A stretch of 64,000 nt of DNA from contig NZ_VYKJ01000002.1 of NCBI RefSeq assembly GCF_008710095.1, positions 17,178 to 81,177 on the forward strand, written 5' to 3'. Source of the DNA: Affinibrenneria salicis. Lineage in GTDB: Bacteria > Pseudomonadota > Gammaproteobacteria > Enterobacterales > Enterobacteriaceae. Of the stretch, positions 16,799 to 25,329 are shown piece by piece. A program made the position numbers and the translations under genes. Each line of letters opens with the position of its first letter. The stretch's first letter is position 1. Under the pieces are notes generated by a model, which ran no database searches, was not told the origin of the DNA, and was given only the letters and a program-made list of their open reading frames with translations.

Positions 16799-16946
16799 CA
16801 CTTCATGAAGTGTCTGATTGCTCCATATATGGAGAGTTTGTTTACAGCTCAATGGGCTGATATCGTTGCCCCAAATGTGGGGCTAAGTATTCTATCCTAT
16901 GGATAGTGCCTCAATGAGGCAGTAAAAGGGCTTAACGGCCCTTTTT
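16799..16946 (+). ncRNA. array of seven short hairpins, candidate structured RNA
   Basis: Seven consecutive short inverted repeats occupy 148 bp. They lie at 16799-16812, 16821-16834, 16845-16859, 16868-16883, 16892-16906, 16907-16921 and 16924-16945. Most have 5-7 bp stems around short AT-rich centres (ATG or AAT occurs in several), and the stem sequences differ from one another. The last is a Rho-independent terminator with a U-run. This could be a structured 3' UTR of the pilin operon, a small RNA or a protein-sponge RNA. The GGA-in-loop pattern of CsrB/RsmB RNAs is not evident. The stems are seen directly; function is unknown. Confidence 0.5.
16924..16946 (+). terminator. terminator ending the hairpin array
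   Basis: AAAAGGGC-TTAACG-GCCCTTTT with a continued T-run. It ends the candidate RNA and probably the pilin transcript. Confidence 0.75.
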
Positions 16947-17112
16947 GCGTTTCATCTTATTATAAAAACCATTCAGAAATTAACTCACTTCTGCTTTTTA
17001 TAGTTTCGACATAATGTGTCGATACTTTTCATTATATTAATTTGTTTTAAATTTGATTATGGAAAAAATTAATTATATATCCTTTTAAGGTATTTTATTT
17101 GTGGAGGGTGTA

Positions 17113-17301
17113 ATGAAAAATAAAAAGTATTTTCCTGTTTTGTTAGCATTAAGATTTCTTGTTTTATTTGTTGGGATGCTGTTTTTGAGTAAAACCATAT
17201 TTTGGATGTTCGGAACGGATGTAAATAGTTTCAACATAAGAGCCTTAACGGGCTTTGGTTCTCTGATGATAACTTGGTTCTTATTTTCTCTTTCGTTTTA
17301 A
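17113..17301 (+). CDS. small membrane protein, 62 aa
   Basis: The start at ATG 17113 follows GGAGGG. The 62-residue product begins with Lys-Asn-Lys-Lys and has two hydrophobic helices (about residues 8-33 and 43-60), so it is an integral membrane protein with two passes. It lies between the hairpin array and a terminator of the same stem type, apparently as its own transcription unit. No family is recognised. Confidence 0.5.
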   Translation: MKNKKYFPVLLALRFLVLFVGMLFLSKTIFWMFGTDVNSFNIRALTGFGSLMITWFLFSLSF

Positions 17302-17336
17302 ATAAGAAAATATAATTAAAAATATTGGTGAGAATG

Positions 17337-17360
17337 AAAAGGGCTTTGTAGCCCTTTTGG
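17337..17360 (+). terminator. terminator after the small membrane protein
   Basis: AAAAGGGC-TTTGTA-GCCCTTTT followed by more T. The stem is identical to those at 13349 and 16924. Confidence 0.7.
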
Positions 17361-17363
17361 TTT

Positions 17364-17537
17364 TTATGACGATATTTTTTCTGTCTGAGAAATCTGGTAT
17401 AGAACGTTGAGCCTTTCCCACAACACAAAAGACAGGATCTCTTTGGCTTGGGGATTTTCAATCTCAACAACAGCGTAAATTAATGCCCGACACTGATCGA
17501 TGATTTCTTCCAGTTCTAGCGGCGTGTTATTGAACAT
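17364..17537 (-). CDS. small acidic protein, 57 aa
   Basis: This is a helical 57-residue protein starting MFNNTPLELEEIIDQ and containing Arg-Ala-Leu-Ile-Tyr-Ala-Val-Val-Glu-Ile-Glu. The ATG at 17537 lies inside the 3' end of the upstream 35-codon frame, an overlap typical of coupled translation. The frame is open further upstream, but the extension is unusually Trp/Leu-rich and lies over the other small gene. The function is unknown. Confidence 0.45.
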   Translation of the reverse strand: MFNNTPLELEEIIDQCRALIYAVVEIENPQAKEILSFVLWERLNVLYQISQTEKISS

Positions 17538-17634
17538 GATAAGCCCCCGCTGCTGGATATTGAGATGTAGCAAAAAAAGCCACATCCAGATGCAGATTTT
17601 CAGGAAGTGAATAGGTAAACTGACAGACAGCCAT
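17527..17634 (-). CDS. short ORF of 35 aa overlapping the 57-aa gene
   Basis: This 35-codon frame starts MAVCQFTYSLPENLHL and has a GGAG ribosome site 8 bases upstream of the ATG at 17634. Its stop overlaps the start of the downstream 57-aa gene by 11 bases in another frame, which argues that both are translated from one message. No family is recognised. Confidence 0.35.
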   Translation of the reverse strand: MAVCQFTYSLPENLHLDVAFFATSQYPAAGAYHVQ

Positions 17635-17649
17635 AGCGTTAGCTCCATA

Positions 17650-17993
17650 ACGTTGTGGTTAGCCCCTGTCTGGTATTGCTGTACCTTTCAGGGGTGACTG
17701 GTGTTCAGGGGATCTTGTTAAGGCAGCTACCTGATTGGCTGCAATTTAAGGCTAGGATTGGTGCTAGTCAATTGCTAAACGAGAGACAATCCACGCCGGG
17801 CAGGTCTCCGACCCTTAAAACCCGTATGGCCCAGAACTGCGAGAACAGTTGGATTGTTCTGTTCTAAAATCTTGGATTGAGTTTTCAAAACGAGTTTAAG
17901 TCGCAGCAAAATCTTATGGAAAATTGGTACGTAAACCAAAGAGAAGTATCTTTTAGAGTGCAATATAACTAATTATTTTATAGGGAAATACTT
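17650..17993. other. intergenic region, no gene seen
   Basis: About 340 bp separate the divergent small-gene pair and the nuclease-like gene. Base composition is less AT-rich than its surroundings. It has a local dyad around AACTG/CAGTT (about 17835-17850). It probably carries the divergent promoters; the plus-strand open frame here lacks a ribosome site. Confidence 0.3.
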
Positions 17994-18806
17994 ATGACTG
18001 ATACATTACCTGAGTTTAAAAATGAATCTGATCGTGTAGCGTATTTTTTACTGAAACATTTCGGCTACGACGTTAATATAATTCCTACATCTGATAAGAA
18101 AGAAGCAGATTTTATTATTAAATTAAATGGTTCTTCAGCGTTAGTTGAGGCCAAAATGAAATTTGATGATAAAAATAAGGAAAATGAAAGAGACAGTGTG
18201 TTATCAAGGGGAGAGGTATATGTGGATTTAGCAACGCTTGGGCGAGATCGTTCTATAGCTAATGTAATTAGTGATGCATCAAAACAGCTCTCGTCATCAG
18301 CCATTGATAAACCACATAATTTTAAAATACTACTGTTTATTGCAACAGGAATGAATGTTTCAGCTAAAAGAGATAAAATTTTTGATACACTATGTGGGAC
18401 TACTAATATAATGGAAATTGGAGGAGGTAATCACCTTAAGAAATGTTATTTTTATCGGGATTCGGAATTTAATAAAAGAAAAAATGAAATCGATGCTGCT
18501 ATTATAGCTGATATTGATAATGAGATTTTTAGTTCATTTGTGATAATTAATCCATTGTCAAATAATTATGATAAGTTAAAAGAGTCTGATTTTCTTTCCC
18601 CCTTTAAAAATGCCATTCGTGATCCCTTTGAAGAGGAAAAATCTGGCAAAGCATATATCCTTGATGAGTATATCCAGAAAATAAACTGTCCAAGTCTTGT
18701 GGCTTATGATGATCCAAGATTGAGATATTTAAAGAAAAAATATAAAACAAGACTACTGATGGCTATAGATTTTAATGCTCCAGAATTTTCAGTTCGAGGA
18801 GAATAG
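17994..18806 (+). CDS. PD-(D/E)XK nuclease-like protein
   Basis: In this 270-residue protein the N-terminal third looks like a restriction-endonuclease fold. A helix (Ser-Asp-Arg-Val-Ala-Tyr-Phe-Leu-Leu-Lys) is followed by Lys-Glu-Ala-Asp-Phe-Ile-Ile-Lys and then Ala-Leu-Val-Glu-Ala-Lys. Asp39, Glu52 and Lys54 therefore fit the D-x(n)-E-x-K catalytic signature. The C-terminal part is charged and unassigned. No methyltransferase gene is next to it, so it is not a standard restriction-modification pair. Its place between the integrase remnant and other unknown cargo is typical of island defence genes. Function as a DNA nuclease is inferred from the motif only. Confidence 0.55.
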   Translation: MTDTLPEFKNESDRVAYFLLKHFGYDVNIIPTSDKKEADFIIKLNGSSALVEAKMKFDDKNKENERDSVLSRGEVYVDLATLGRDRSIANVISDASKQLSSSAIDKPHNFKILLFIATGMNVSAKRDKIFDTLCGTTNIMEIGGGNHLKKCYFYRDSEFNKRKNEIDAAIIADIDNEIFSSFVIINPLSNNYDKLKESDFLSPFKNAIRDPFEEEKSGKAYILDEYIQKINCPSLVAYDDPRLRYLKKKYKTRLLMAIDFNAPEFSVRGE

Positions 18807-18916
18807 TACAGAAGGTTATATAATTTAAAAAACTTTTCACCTTAGCGTATTTATTGTTTCATATTGAAAAATATTATTCACTCCTTAGTTAATAAATGAA
18901 CTAAGGAGTGAGGAGT

Positions 18917-19294
18917 TTATTTGTTTTTTCTAGTTATTTGGTGAAACTCTATAGGCGTATAAGGTTCAAAGCTCATTGCATATCCATAACAAACATCAGT
19001 CCATTGATGATTATTATAAAATGCAAGAGTAATTTGTTTTACTGTCTGATAACCAATGCCAAATTCATCTTTTAATTCATTTTCAAAATCAGACCATTCA
19101 ATTTTATCTTTCTTTTCTAGCTTATTATCGTATTTTTCAAAGATATCATGGGCGCGATTAATATCTTTTTCATCCCAATCCATAGAAAGGATTAATGACT
19201 CAACAGGATGGTTGTGGTAATCGATAGATTCCCCAAGGATTTTTATATGGTATTTAAGCTTTTCGATTTCTTTTGAAATTTCGTCTAAGTTCAT
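18917..19294 (-). CDS. hypothetical protein, 125 aa
   Basis: This is a soluble acidic protein of 125 residues that begins with a helical segment (MNLDEISKEIEKLKYHIK). It contains His-Asn-His-Pro and a C-terminal aromatic region. Its ATG overlaps the stop of the upstream gene (ATGA at 19291-19294), so the two are translationally coupled. It faces the nuclease-like gene convergently, 110 bp away. No family is recognised. Coupling to a membrane-anchored partner suggests a two-component cargo module. Confidence 0.55.
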   Translation of the reverse strand: MNLDEISKEIEKLKYHIKILGESIDYHNHPVESLILSMDWDEKDINRAHDIFEKYDNKLEKKDKIEWSDFENELKDEFGIGYQTVKQITLAFYNNHQWTDVCYGYAMSFEPYTPIEFHQITRKNK

Positions 19295-19743
19295 GCTTTA
19301 CCCTCTATCTTGTAAATTGTTGAATTCATAGCAGATATTGCATCTTGAATCTTTGCCTGCAGATCATGAACATCTTGCGGATTTGGATTGCAGGAATGCC
19401 AGTCTGTTTCGTAAGAGTTTAGATTTTTTTGTGCATCGACGATAAGTTGACGAATGTCAGCATCAGGTCCTTTTGCATCAAGCGTTCCTAAAGCAACATC
19501 GAAATACTCTTTTGTCTTGTGAATCAGATCACTGGTTTTTGTTCCCCTCTGAGCACCTTGAGGGGATGTAGGAAGGCGTCTTATTTCGTCTTGTGCTCGC
19601 TTCAAACGTTCAGACACGTTTGTTAAGCTAATCTTCCTAACATCAAATTTTAACTGGTTTTTATAGTTACGGGCTTCTCTGGACTGCCAAATAGTGATAC
19701 CAGCACCGACCAAAGTAACTACCGTACCGATTAATGTAATCAT
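19291..19743 (-). CDS. membrane-anchored hypothetical protein, 150 aa
   Basis: The product begins with a hydrophobic helix (about residues 1-20, Ile-Thr-Leu-Ile-Gly-Thr-Val-Val-Thr-Leu-Val-Gly) followed by a basic stop-transfer segment. A helical cytoplasmic domain of about 120 residues follows. ATG 19743 is chosen because it places the helix at the terminus; an in-frame TTG lies 15 bases upstream and neither has a clear ribosome site. It is coupled to the downstream 125-aa gene. The family is unknown; a membrane anchor plus soluble partner is a common layout in toxin or defence pairs, but nothing here proves that. Confidence 0.55.
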   Translation of the reverse strand: MITLIGTVVTLVGAGITIWQSREARNYKNQLKFDVRKISLTNVSERLKRAQDEIRRLPTSPQGAQRGTKTSDLIHKTKEYFDVALGTLDAKGPDADIRQLIVDAQKNLNSYETDWHSCNPNPQDVHDLQAKIQDAISAMNSTIYKIEGKA

Positions 19744-19872
19744 GCTGTCTGCTGTCAAAGGATATTTCCATTATTCTACAAGAGTTAAAATTGAGCTTTT
19801 CTTGTGCGTTTTATGCTCAGGTCTTCTCTTTGTAAATAAACAAGCTTACCCCCGATATTATCTTATAAAACG

Positions 19873-20277
19873 CTAGGTTTGCAAAAAAATACCATTCGCA
19901 GTATCCACTTTGGACATATCGGGAATATATGAATAACAATAGTCAGACCAATCATTCATCCGGGCAACATGCTTGGGCCATAGTATTTCGCATTGATATG
20001 TCGCTTCGGCTTTATCCGCTAACTGGTGTGCTAATGCCTCATAACTTCATGTGAGCATTTCGCAAGCACAATCACAGAACGTTGATCTGAACCCTGTTGG
20101 GTCAGATCTCCGAGTCACGCTAACTTTAACACTGCCAGCAAAGCTGGTGTCAGAAAATTTTCCACCATGAGTAGAAGGGAATAGATACTTATTGTCTTTA
20201 AAGCAAGGTAAACCTTTTAACAAGGCACAAGCAGCATCATACAAAGGATTGTTTGTTCTTTTCCTGCTTTTATTCGT
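19873..20277 (-). pseudogene. decayed tyrosine integrase
   Basis: The minus strand encodes the C-terminal third of a P4-type integrase. It reads Asp-Ala-Ala-Cys-Ala-Leu-Leu-Lys-Gly-Leu-Pro, then Tyr-Leu-Phe-Pro-Ser-Thr-His-Gly-Gly-Lys, then Gly-Phe-Arg-Ser-Thr-Phe. After an in-frame TGA at 20047-20049 it continues with Glu-Ala-Leu-Ala-His-Gln-Leu-Ala-Asp-Lys-Ala-Glu-Ala and a final Asp-Trp-Ser-Asp-Tyr-Cys. The N-terminal two thirds are missing. It lies in the same orientation as the tRNA-Ser and directly downstream of it, the usual position of the integrase of an element inserted at a tRNA 3' end. The element can no longer excise with this gene. Confidence 0.8.
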
Positions 20278-20428
20278 TCACCGGGGATTATTCAAACTTT
20301 TTTGGAGCTAGCGTATTTGTAGGGAGGGAGGACATCCCACAATATACAGCAATCTTAATAAAGACAGCAAGGTGTAAAAATAAAGCTTTTCAGCAAGAAA
20401 AACAACAACAAAAGAGAGATTAGAATAT

Positions 20429-20453
20429 AAAAAAAGCCCATTTACATGGGCTT
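20429..20453 (-). terminator. terminator of the tRNA-Ser gene
   Basis: On the minus strand, GCCCAT-GTAA-ATGGGC is followed by a run of T. It lies about 70 bp downstream of the tRNA 3' end. Confidence 0.7.
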
Positions 20454-20521
20454 CCTTATGCGGCATTTTATGCAGGACAAAATCAATAATGTATCGTAAC
20501 TAATTGATTCTGTATCAAATA

Positions 20522-20611
20522 TGGCGGTGAGGGAGGGATTCGAACCCTCGATACGTTTTCACGTATACACACTTTCCAGGCGTGCTCCTTCAGCCTCTCG
20601 GACACCTCACC
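20522..20611 (-). tRNA. serX: tRNA-Ser (anticodon GGA)
   Basis: The 90-nt gene folds as a class II tRNA with a long variable arm (TATACG...CGTA). The anticodon loop is CT-GGA-AA, the T-loop is GTTCGAATC and CCA is encoded. The sequence is nearly that of the E. coli serW/serX tRNA-Ser(GGA), and ycdX-ycdY lie beside it as in E. coli. Its 3' end faces the AT-rich island and the decayed integrase, so this 3' end is the likely attachment site. The anticodon is unambiguous; the gene symbol follows neighbourhood only. Confidence 0.95.
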
Positions 20612-20893
20612 GTATTAATTGCCGGAGCAGCGCGGGCGCTGACGACGGACGCTAATGTAGGCAAGATGGTCGCCAGCGTCAACCTGTTTTTTCATAAAAA
20701 AGATGCGGTTAGCCAAAGTTGCAGCAATCTGGCTATTTCGCCGTCGTTTGTCATCGTGCTGCGTCTGAAATATCGCCGCTCGCCGGCGGGTGAGCGCGTT
20801 TTTTTGTTAAATTGAGGTTACAGAAACCATCCCGGCTGCGTGGCTGGGCCATAACTGGTATGCTGATAACAAAATTCAGGTGGAGGAAAAAAT

Positions 20894-21631
20894 ATGTATC
20901 CGGTCGATTTACATATGCATACCGTTGCCAGCACACACGCCTACAGCACCCTGCATGACTATATTGCCGAAGCCCGACAGAAGGGGATCCAGCTCTTCGC
21001 CATTACCGACCACGGCCCGGATATGGCCGATGCGCCGCATCACTGGCATTTTATGAATATGCGCATATGGCCGCGCATGGTCGACGGCGTGGGCATTCTG
21101 CGCGGTATTGAAGCGAACATCAAAAATATTGCCGGCGATATTGACTGCACCGGACCAATGCTGCAGGCCGTCGATCTGGTGATCGCCGGTTTTCATGAGC
21201 CGGTTTTCCCGCCGCAGGATCGCGCTACGCATACGGCGGCAATGATTGCGACGATGGCGCAGGGCGAGGCGCATATTATCAGCCATCCCGGCAACCCGAA
21301 ATTTCCCGTTGATATTCAGGCGGTGGCGCAAGCCGCTGCCCATTACAATGTGGCGCTGGAGCTGAATAACTCCTCTTTTGAACACTCGCGCAAGGGCAGC
21401 GAGCCGAACTGCCGGGCGATTGCCGAAGCGGTGCGCGACGCTGGCGGCATGCTGGCGCTCGGCTCCGATTCCCATATTGCGTGGTCGCTGGGCATCTTTA
21501 CCCACTGCGAACGTATCCTGCAGGAGGTCGATTTTCCTGCGCAACGCGTACTGAACGCCACTCCGCGTCGGGTACTGGACTTTCTTGAACGGCGTGGCAG
21601 ACCGGCCATCGCCGAATTAGCCTCGCTGTGA
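20894..21631 (+). CDS. ycdX: PHP-domain phosphatase YcdX
   Basis: This metal-dependent phosphoesterase of the PHP family has 245 residues. All nine ligands of the trinuclear zinc centre known from E. coli YcdX are present at the same numbers: His7, His9, His15, His40, Glu73, His101, His131, Asp192 and His194. The start follows GGTGGAGG. The gene is paired with ycdY 25 bp downstream, as in E. coli, where YcdY activates YcdX and the pair is linked to swarming motility. It marks the return to GC-rich backbone right of the tRNA. Confidence 0.92.
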   Translation: MYPVDLHMHTVASTHAYSTLHDYIAEARQKGIQLFAITDHGPDMADAPHHWHFMNMRIWPRMVDGVGILRGIEANIKNIAGDIDCTGPMLQAVDLVIAGFHEPVFPPQDRATHTAAMIATMAQGEAHIISHPGNPKFPVDIQAVAQAAAHYNVALELNNSSFEHSRKGSEPNCRAIAEAVRDAGGMLALGSDSHIAWSLGIFTHCERILQEVDFPAQRVLNATPRRVLDFLERRGRPAIAELASL

Positions 21632-21656
21632 CAATGTCACGTTATCGGATAATCAT

Positions 21657-22217
21657 ATGAACGAATTTTCCATTGTGTGCCGCATTCTGGGCTCGCTGTT
21701 TTATCGCGCGCCGCAGGATGCGCTGCTGGCGCCGCTTTTTACTGCTCTGCAGCAGGGCGCTTTGCAGAAAAACTGGCCGCTGGCGCAGGATGCGCTGCTG
21801 GAGCAACTGCAGAAAAACTATCGACCGGCTGAGCTGGAACAGGACTACAAGGCGCTGTTCATCGGCGCGGAGTGCGGCGTTTCGCCCTGGCGTTCCGACT
21901 ACGACAAAGACTATCAGGAAGCTGACGTACGGACCTTTTTGCAACTGCGTGGAATGCCGTTGCCGGCAACGCCGGCCGATCATTTCGGCGGTCTGCTACT
22001 GGCGGCCTCATGGCTGGAAGATCAGGCGCAGCCGGATGAAACGGCCGCGCAGATCGCCTTATTCGACGATTTTATTCTGCCCTGGAGCGATCGCTTTTTA
22101 GGTCAGGTGGAGAGCCACGCTAAGAGCGCGTTTTACCGTACGCTGGCGGCGCTGAGCCGTGAAGCGCTGGAAGCGATGCGTGAAGATCTGGCTGAGTCGG
22201 AGAGTGGGGCCGAATAA
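21657..22217 (+). CDS. ycdY: TorD-family chaperone YcdY
   Basis: This all-helical chaperone of 186 residues belongs to the TorD/DmsD (redox enzyme maturation) group. It contains the typical Tyr-Lys-Ala-Leu-Phe-Ile-Gly segment and, shortly after, Cys-Gly-Val-Ser-Pro-Trp-Arg-Ser-Asp-Tyr. In E. coli YcdY promotes zinc loading of its neighbour YcdX. It follows ycdX closely and is likely cotranscribed. The third gene of the E. coli set (ycdZ) and ghrA are absent here. Confidence 0.9.
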   Translation: MNEFSIVCRILGSLFYRAPQDALLAPLFTALQQGALQKNWPLAQDALLEQLQKNYRPAELEQDYKALFIGAECGVSPWRSDYDKDYQEADVRTFLQLRGMPLPATPADHFGGLLLAASWLEDQAQPDETAAQIALFDDFILPWSDRFLGQVESHAKSAFYRTLAALSREALEAMREDLAESESGAE

Positions 22218-22456
22218 CGACGATACCGCTATACGTCAGGCGGCCGATACGCTGGCTGCCGGCGACGCTCACTTATTCGATCCAATTCTGAACCTTTTCC
22301 CTGAGGCGCCGCCGACCGCGAGATTTATCTCTGCGGCCGGCGGATTTGTCGTTCACCTAAACGCGCCTCGCCCATACAGGGCTAACCGGGTATTCGACAC
22401 AACCGGTTAGTCGCGCGAGCCGAATGATTTTCGGGATGAACTGTTGGCGCCATGTT

Positions 22457-22484
22457 GGGACGGCCGGCGCGAATGCGCCGGTCG
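22457..22484. terminator. GC-rich stem-loop after yceB
   Basis: CCGGCGC-GAAT-GCGCCGG is a perfect 7-bp stem just past the yceB stop. A T-run is missing on the minus strand, so termination efficiency is uncertain. Another dyad (CTAACCGG / CCGGTTAG, 22382-22410) lies further left in the gap between ycdY and yceB. Confidence 0.45.
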
Positions 22485-22486
22485 GG

Positions 22487-23050
22487 TTAGTCGGTAAACA
22501 GAATGACCAGTTTGCCGGGTTTGACCTCAATACCTTTGGCCAGCTTTTTCGCCAGCGCTTCGGTTTTGCTGTGATCCGCATTAAGAATATAGGCGGGTTT
22601 CTGATTGAAATAGCTTTTCAGCGATTGGTTCAGATAAGGCGTCAGGCCCTGCATCACCGTCTGCATCTTCTCTGGCTGAATGCTGTAATCGACCAGTTCC
22701 AGATCTCTGAGATAAATCGCGCCCTGCGTTTTATCAAACACCGGCTGCGCTTTTAATGTCAGCTTCATATCGGCGCTTTGCGCCCCCAGCAACGAACTGA
22801 TATCCACTTTGGCATTGCCCGACAGCGTTACCTTGCCCGGTTCGGCGCGACCGATCTGACTGGTTAAATCGGTCAGCACGATGTGCGCGTCCAGCACGCC
22901 CGGCACGCCGAGCTGTTTTTGATAGTCATTGTGCTTTTGCAGATATTGATTCACATCCTGCTCATCCAGGTTGTACTGGGTCAGCGGGCTGCAGCCGGTT
23001 AAAGCCAGCGATATCGAGAGAGCGGCGGCGGCTAACCATGTTTTCTTCAT
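22487..23050 (-). CDS. yceB: DUF1439 lipoprotein YceB
   Basis: This 187-residue outer-membrane lipoprotein has a signal peptide (residues 1-19) ending in Leu-Ala-Leu-Thr-Gly-Cys, with Cys20 as the lipidated residue. The mature part is the DUF1439 fold, a tubular lipid-binding-like domain, and keeps the Gly-Val-Leu-Asp-Ala and Ile-Val-Leu-Thr-Asp segments of the family. Next to grxB, mdtH, rimJ and yceH it keeps the E. coli order of this locus. The exact role is unknown. Confidence 0.9.
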   Translation of the reverse strand: MKKTWLAAAALSISLALTGCSPLTQYNLDEQDVNQYLQKHNDYQKQLGVPGVLDAHIVLTDLTSQIGRAEPGKVTLSGNAKVDISSLLGAQSADMKLTLKAQPVFDKTQGAIYLRDLELVDYSIQPEKMQTVMQGLTPYLNQSLKSYFNQKPAYILNADHSKTEALAKKLAKGIEVKPGKLVILFTD

Positions 23051-23173
23051 GCAGTAATCACCTTAATGGAACCTTGTGCGATGGTTGTCATCCAGCAGGA
23101 AGCCGGCCATCGGACCGGCGTATGACGACAAGCGCGCAACGGCAGGCCGTCGAACAAAACGGCCCGCGTACCG

Positions 23174-23821
23174 TTACTGCGCCATATGGGTCAGCAAAGT
23201 AATCTGGCTCAGTTTGGCCATCGTATCGCGATACGCGGCCACGCGCGATGGCCAGGAGATACCGTTAACCAGCGTCAGCGAGCGCAGCAGCGGGAACAGA
23301 TGAATGTCGTCGGTCGACAGCTCGCCATTACAGGCGCCTGGCTGTGCGATCAACGCATCCAGTCCGGACAGTTCGCTGTTCAGCTTACGGATTAGCCCTT
23401 CCGAATGGCCGAGTAGTTCGGTGAAATCGCCATACGACGCCTGCTTTTTCTCGGTAAAATACTGGCGCGCGCCGGGCGTGGCAAACTCTTCAAACGCCGC
23501 ATGCGCCATGCGCGGAATAACCAGTTGGTTAGCAAACTCAGTCACTTTTTTCAGCCAGGCGGCAATGGCCGGATTTTGCGGACCGGTCAGCAGCGGCTGA
23601 CCGTCCAACTGGTCGATATAGTGCACGATGTCCATGCTTTCGGGCATAACGCTGCCGTCGTCTTTTTGCAGAATAGGCACCATCTTTTTGCCCACCATCG
23701 CGGTGGGCGTCGCCTCGTCGTCGTTGAGCAACACTTTCAGTTCTACGGGGATATTTTTAAGGCCAAAAATCATGCGGGCCTTGATGCAAAACGGGCAGTG
23801 GTCATAAATATATAATTTCAT
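23174..23821 (-). CDS. grxB: glutaredoxin 2
   Basis: This 215-residue GST-like glutaredoxin has an N-terminal thioredoxin fold with the redox motif Cys9-Pro-Phe-Cys12. The cis-Pro segment Met-Val-Pro-Ile-Leu follows, and the C-terminal helical domain starts near residue 85. It reduces protein disulfides with glutathione and is unusually large among glutaredoxins. It lies between yceB and mdtH, as in E. coli. The 302-bp gap to mdtH contains only a short hairpin (near 23990) and no gene. Confidence 0.95.
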   Translation of the reverse strand: MKLYIYDHCPFCIKARMIFGLKNIPVELKVLLNDDEATPTAMVGKKMVPILQKDDGSVMPESMDIVHYIDQLDGQPLLTGPQNPAIAAWLKKVTEFANQLVIPRMAHAAFEEFATPGARQYFTEKKQASYGDFTELLGHSEGLIRKLNSELSGLDALIAQPGACNGELSTDDIHLFPLLRSLTLVNGISWPSRVAAYRDTMAKLSQITLLTHMAQ

Positions 23822-24123
23822 ATCTTGCTCCTCAGCTTAACTGGTGAGACTCCCGGCGCCGCGACGGCCGGAAATGTGAACGGATCAATCCATTGAATAT
23901 ATTGAGAAAGTATGGCGGGCTTTAGCGGCGAGATCAACTCGCAGTGGTAACAGAACACGACTCAATAGCTTTGCACAACAGCGCCAGACCCGCCTCTGCG
24001 GGTTGAATGGCAATGGTCTCATGATTAAAGAGTATCCCGCTGTGTTAATTGCGATTTCCCTTGCCTTGTCATCAGTTATGCGTTGCGGCACCGTCAGAGG
24101 CGAAGCATCAATATGCGAGTTAT

Positions 24124-25329
24124 TTAGCGCCCGCCCAGCATCGCGGGTTCGATGCGCCGCTGGGTGAACTGCCGGTACAGCGCGGTCAGCGTCAGCAGGC
24201 CGATGGCGCTGAGCATAAACCAGGGCAGTTCGGGTTGGCCGAACGCATGTCCGGCATCGAACAGCCAGCCGCCGCCGCTATAGCCAATCGCGCCGCCGAG
24301 CGCCAGACCGAGCCGGCTGAACCCCATATAGCTGCCGCGCGCGCGGGCATCGGCCAGCGAGGCGCTGAGCGTTTCGCGCGCCGGCTCGGCGATGATCGAA
24401 CCGAGGTAAAACACACCTATCAGCAGCAACAGCATTTGCAGGCTGCTGGTCAACCCTATCGGAAACAGACTGAGCGTCATCAGCAGCAGTCCGGCCATCA
24501 GACGTTGTTCCAGGCGGAAACGTTTTTCGCTCCAGCGCGCCAGCGGGTAGAGCAGAGACAGCGACAGCGTGGCCTCGATGGCGTACATCCATTTTACCGC
24601 GTCGGGCGTGCCGGCGATTTCATTGACCATGATGGGCAACATCAACAGAACCTGAACCGACAGCATATAATAGCCGGTCAGCGTTAGCACATAGATCAGG
24701 AAACGGCGGTCGCGGATCACGCGCAGCAGGCCTTCAAACACTGGCGTACGCACGGTGGAAATGCGGTAAGCCGGCAGCAGCCAGGCGTTGCAGCAGGCGC
24801 CCAGCACAAAGATAAACGCGCCGGCCCAGCACACGGCCTGGAAATCATAGCGCAGCAGCCAGCTGCCCAGCAGTGCGCCGATCACCGCGCCGGCGCTGTC
24901 CTGCACCATCAGCAGAGAAAAAAAACGCCCGCGCTCATGCGGCCGCGTGAGCTTAACCACCAGCGCGCTGCGCGGCGGGTCGAACAGCGTGCCGCCGAGC
25001 CCGGACAAGGCGCAGGCGAGCCACAATACCCAGGGTTCATGCGCTACGGCCATAAAGACAAAGCCAATCGCCCTCAACAGCATGCCGGTCACAATCATCG
25101 GTTTGGCGCCGAAACGGTCGGCGATCGCGCCGCCGAAAATGCCCAGACCCTGCTGTATCAGCTGGCGCAATCCGAGAGCGATCCCTACCAATACGGCGGC
25201 CCAGCCAAGTTGATCGACAAAGCGAATCGAGATCAACGGGAAAACCACAAAAAAGCCTAAAACGACCAGCATATTATCCAGCAACAGAAAATATTTGCCG
25301 GAACTGCGGATCTGCGATAACAGACGCAT
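24124..25329 (-). CDS. mdtH: MFS multidrug transporter MdtH
   Basis: This 401-residue inner-membrane transporter has 12 predicted helices. The start at ATG 25329 gives Met-Arg-Leu-Leu-Ser-Gln-Ile-Arg before the conserved Gly-Lys-Tyr-Phe-Leu-Leu; a TTG four codons upstream is less likely. The segment Phe-Phe-Val-Val-Phe-Pro-Leu-Ile-Ser and the loop Asp-Arg-Phe-Gly-Ala-Lys-Pro match MdtH and the MFS A-motif. It exports drugs such as quinolones by proton antiport in E. coli. rimJ is divergent from it, 757 bp away. Confidence 0.93.
   Translation of the reverse strand: MRLLSQIRSSGKYFLLLDNMLVVLGFFVVFPLISIRFVDQLGWAAVLVGIALGLRQLIQQGLGIFGGAIADRFGAKPMIVTGMLLRAIGFVFMAVAHEPWVLWLACALSGLGGTLFDPPRSALVVKLTRPHERGRFFSLLMVQDSAGAVIGALLGSWLLRYDFQAVCWAGAFIFVLGACCNAWLLPAYRISTVRTPVFEGLLRVIRDRRFLIYVLTLTGYYMLSVQVLLMLPIMVNEIAGTPDAVKWMYAIEATLSLSLLYPLARWSEKRFRLEQRLMAGLLLMTLSLFPIGLTSSLQMLLLLIGVFYLGSIIAEPARETLSASLADARARGSYMGFSRLGLALGGAIGYSGGGWLFDAGHAFGQPELPWFMLSAIGLLTLTALYRQFTQRRIEPAMLGGR

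Noticed and set aside
16799..16946. CsrB/RsmB-type CsrA-sponge RNA
   Set aside because: The hairpin loops do not carry the GGA motif needed for CsrA binding; where GGA occurs it is in stems.
17655..17867. Plus-strand frame of 70 codons
   Set aside because: No ribosome site and no conserved-looking sequence; it lies opposite the leader of the minus-strand small genes.
20582..20815. Plus-strand frame starting inside the tRNA-Ser gene
   Set aside because: The start lies in the tRNA, there is no ribosome site, and the sequence is not protein-like; it is the tRNA upstream region.
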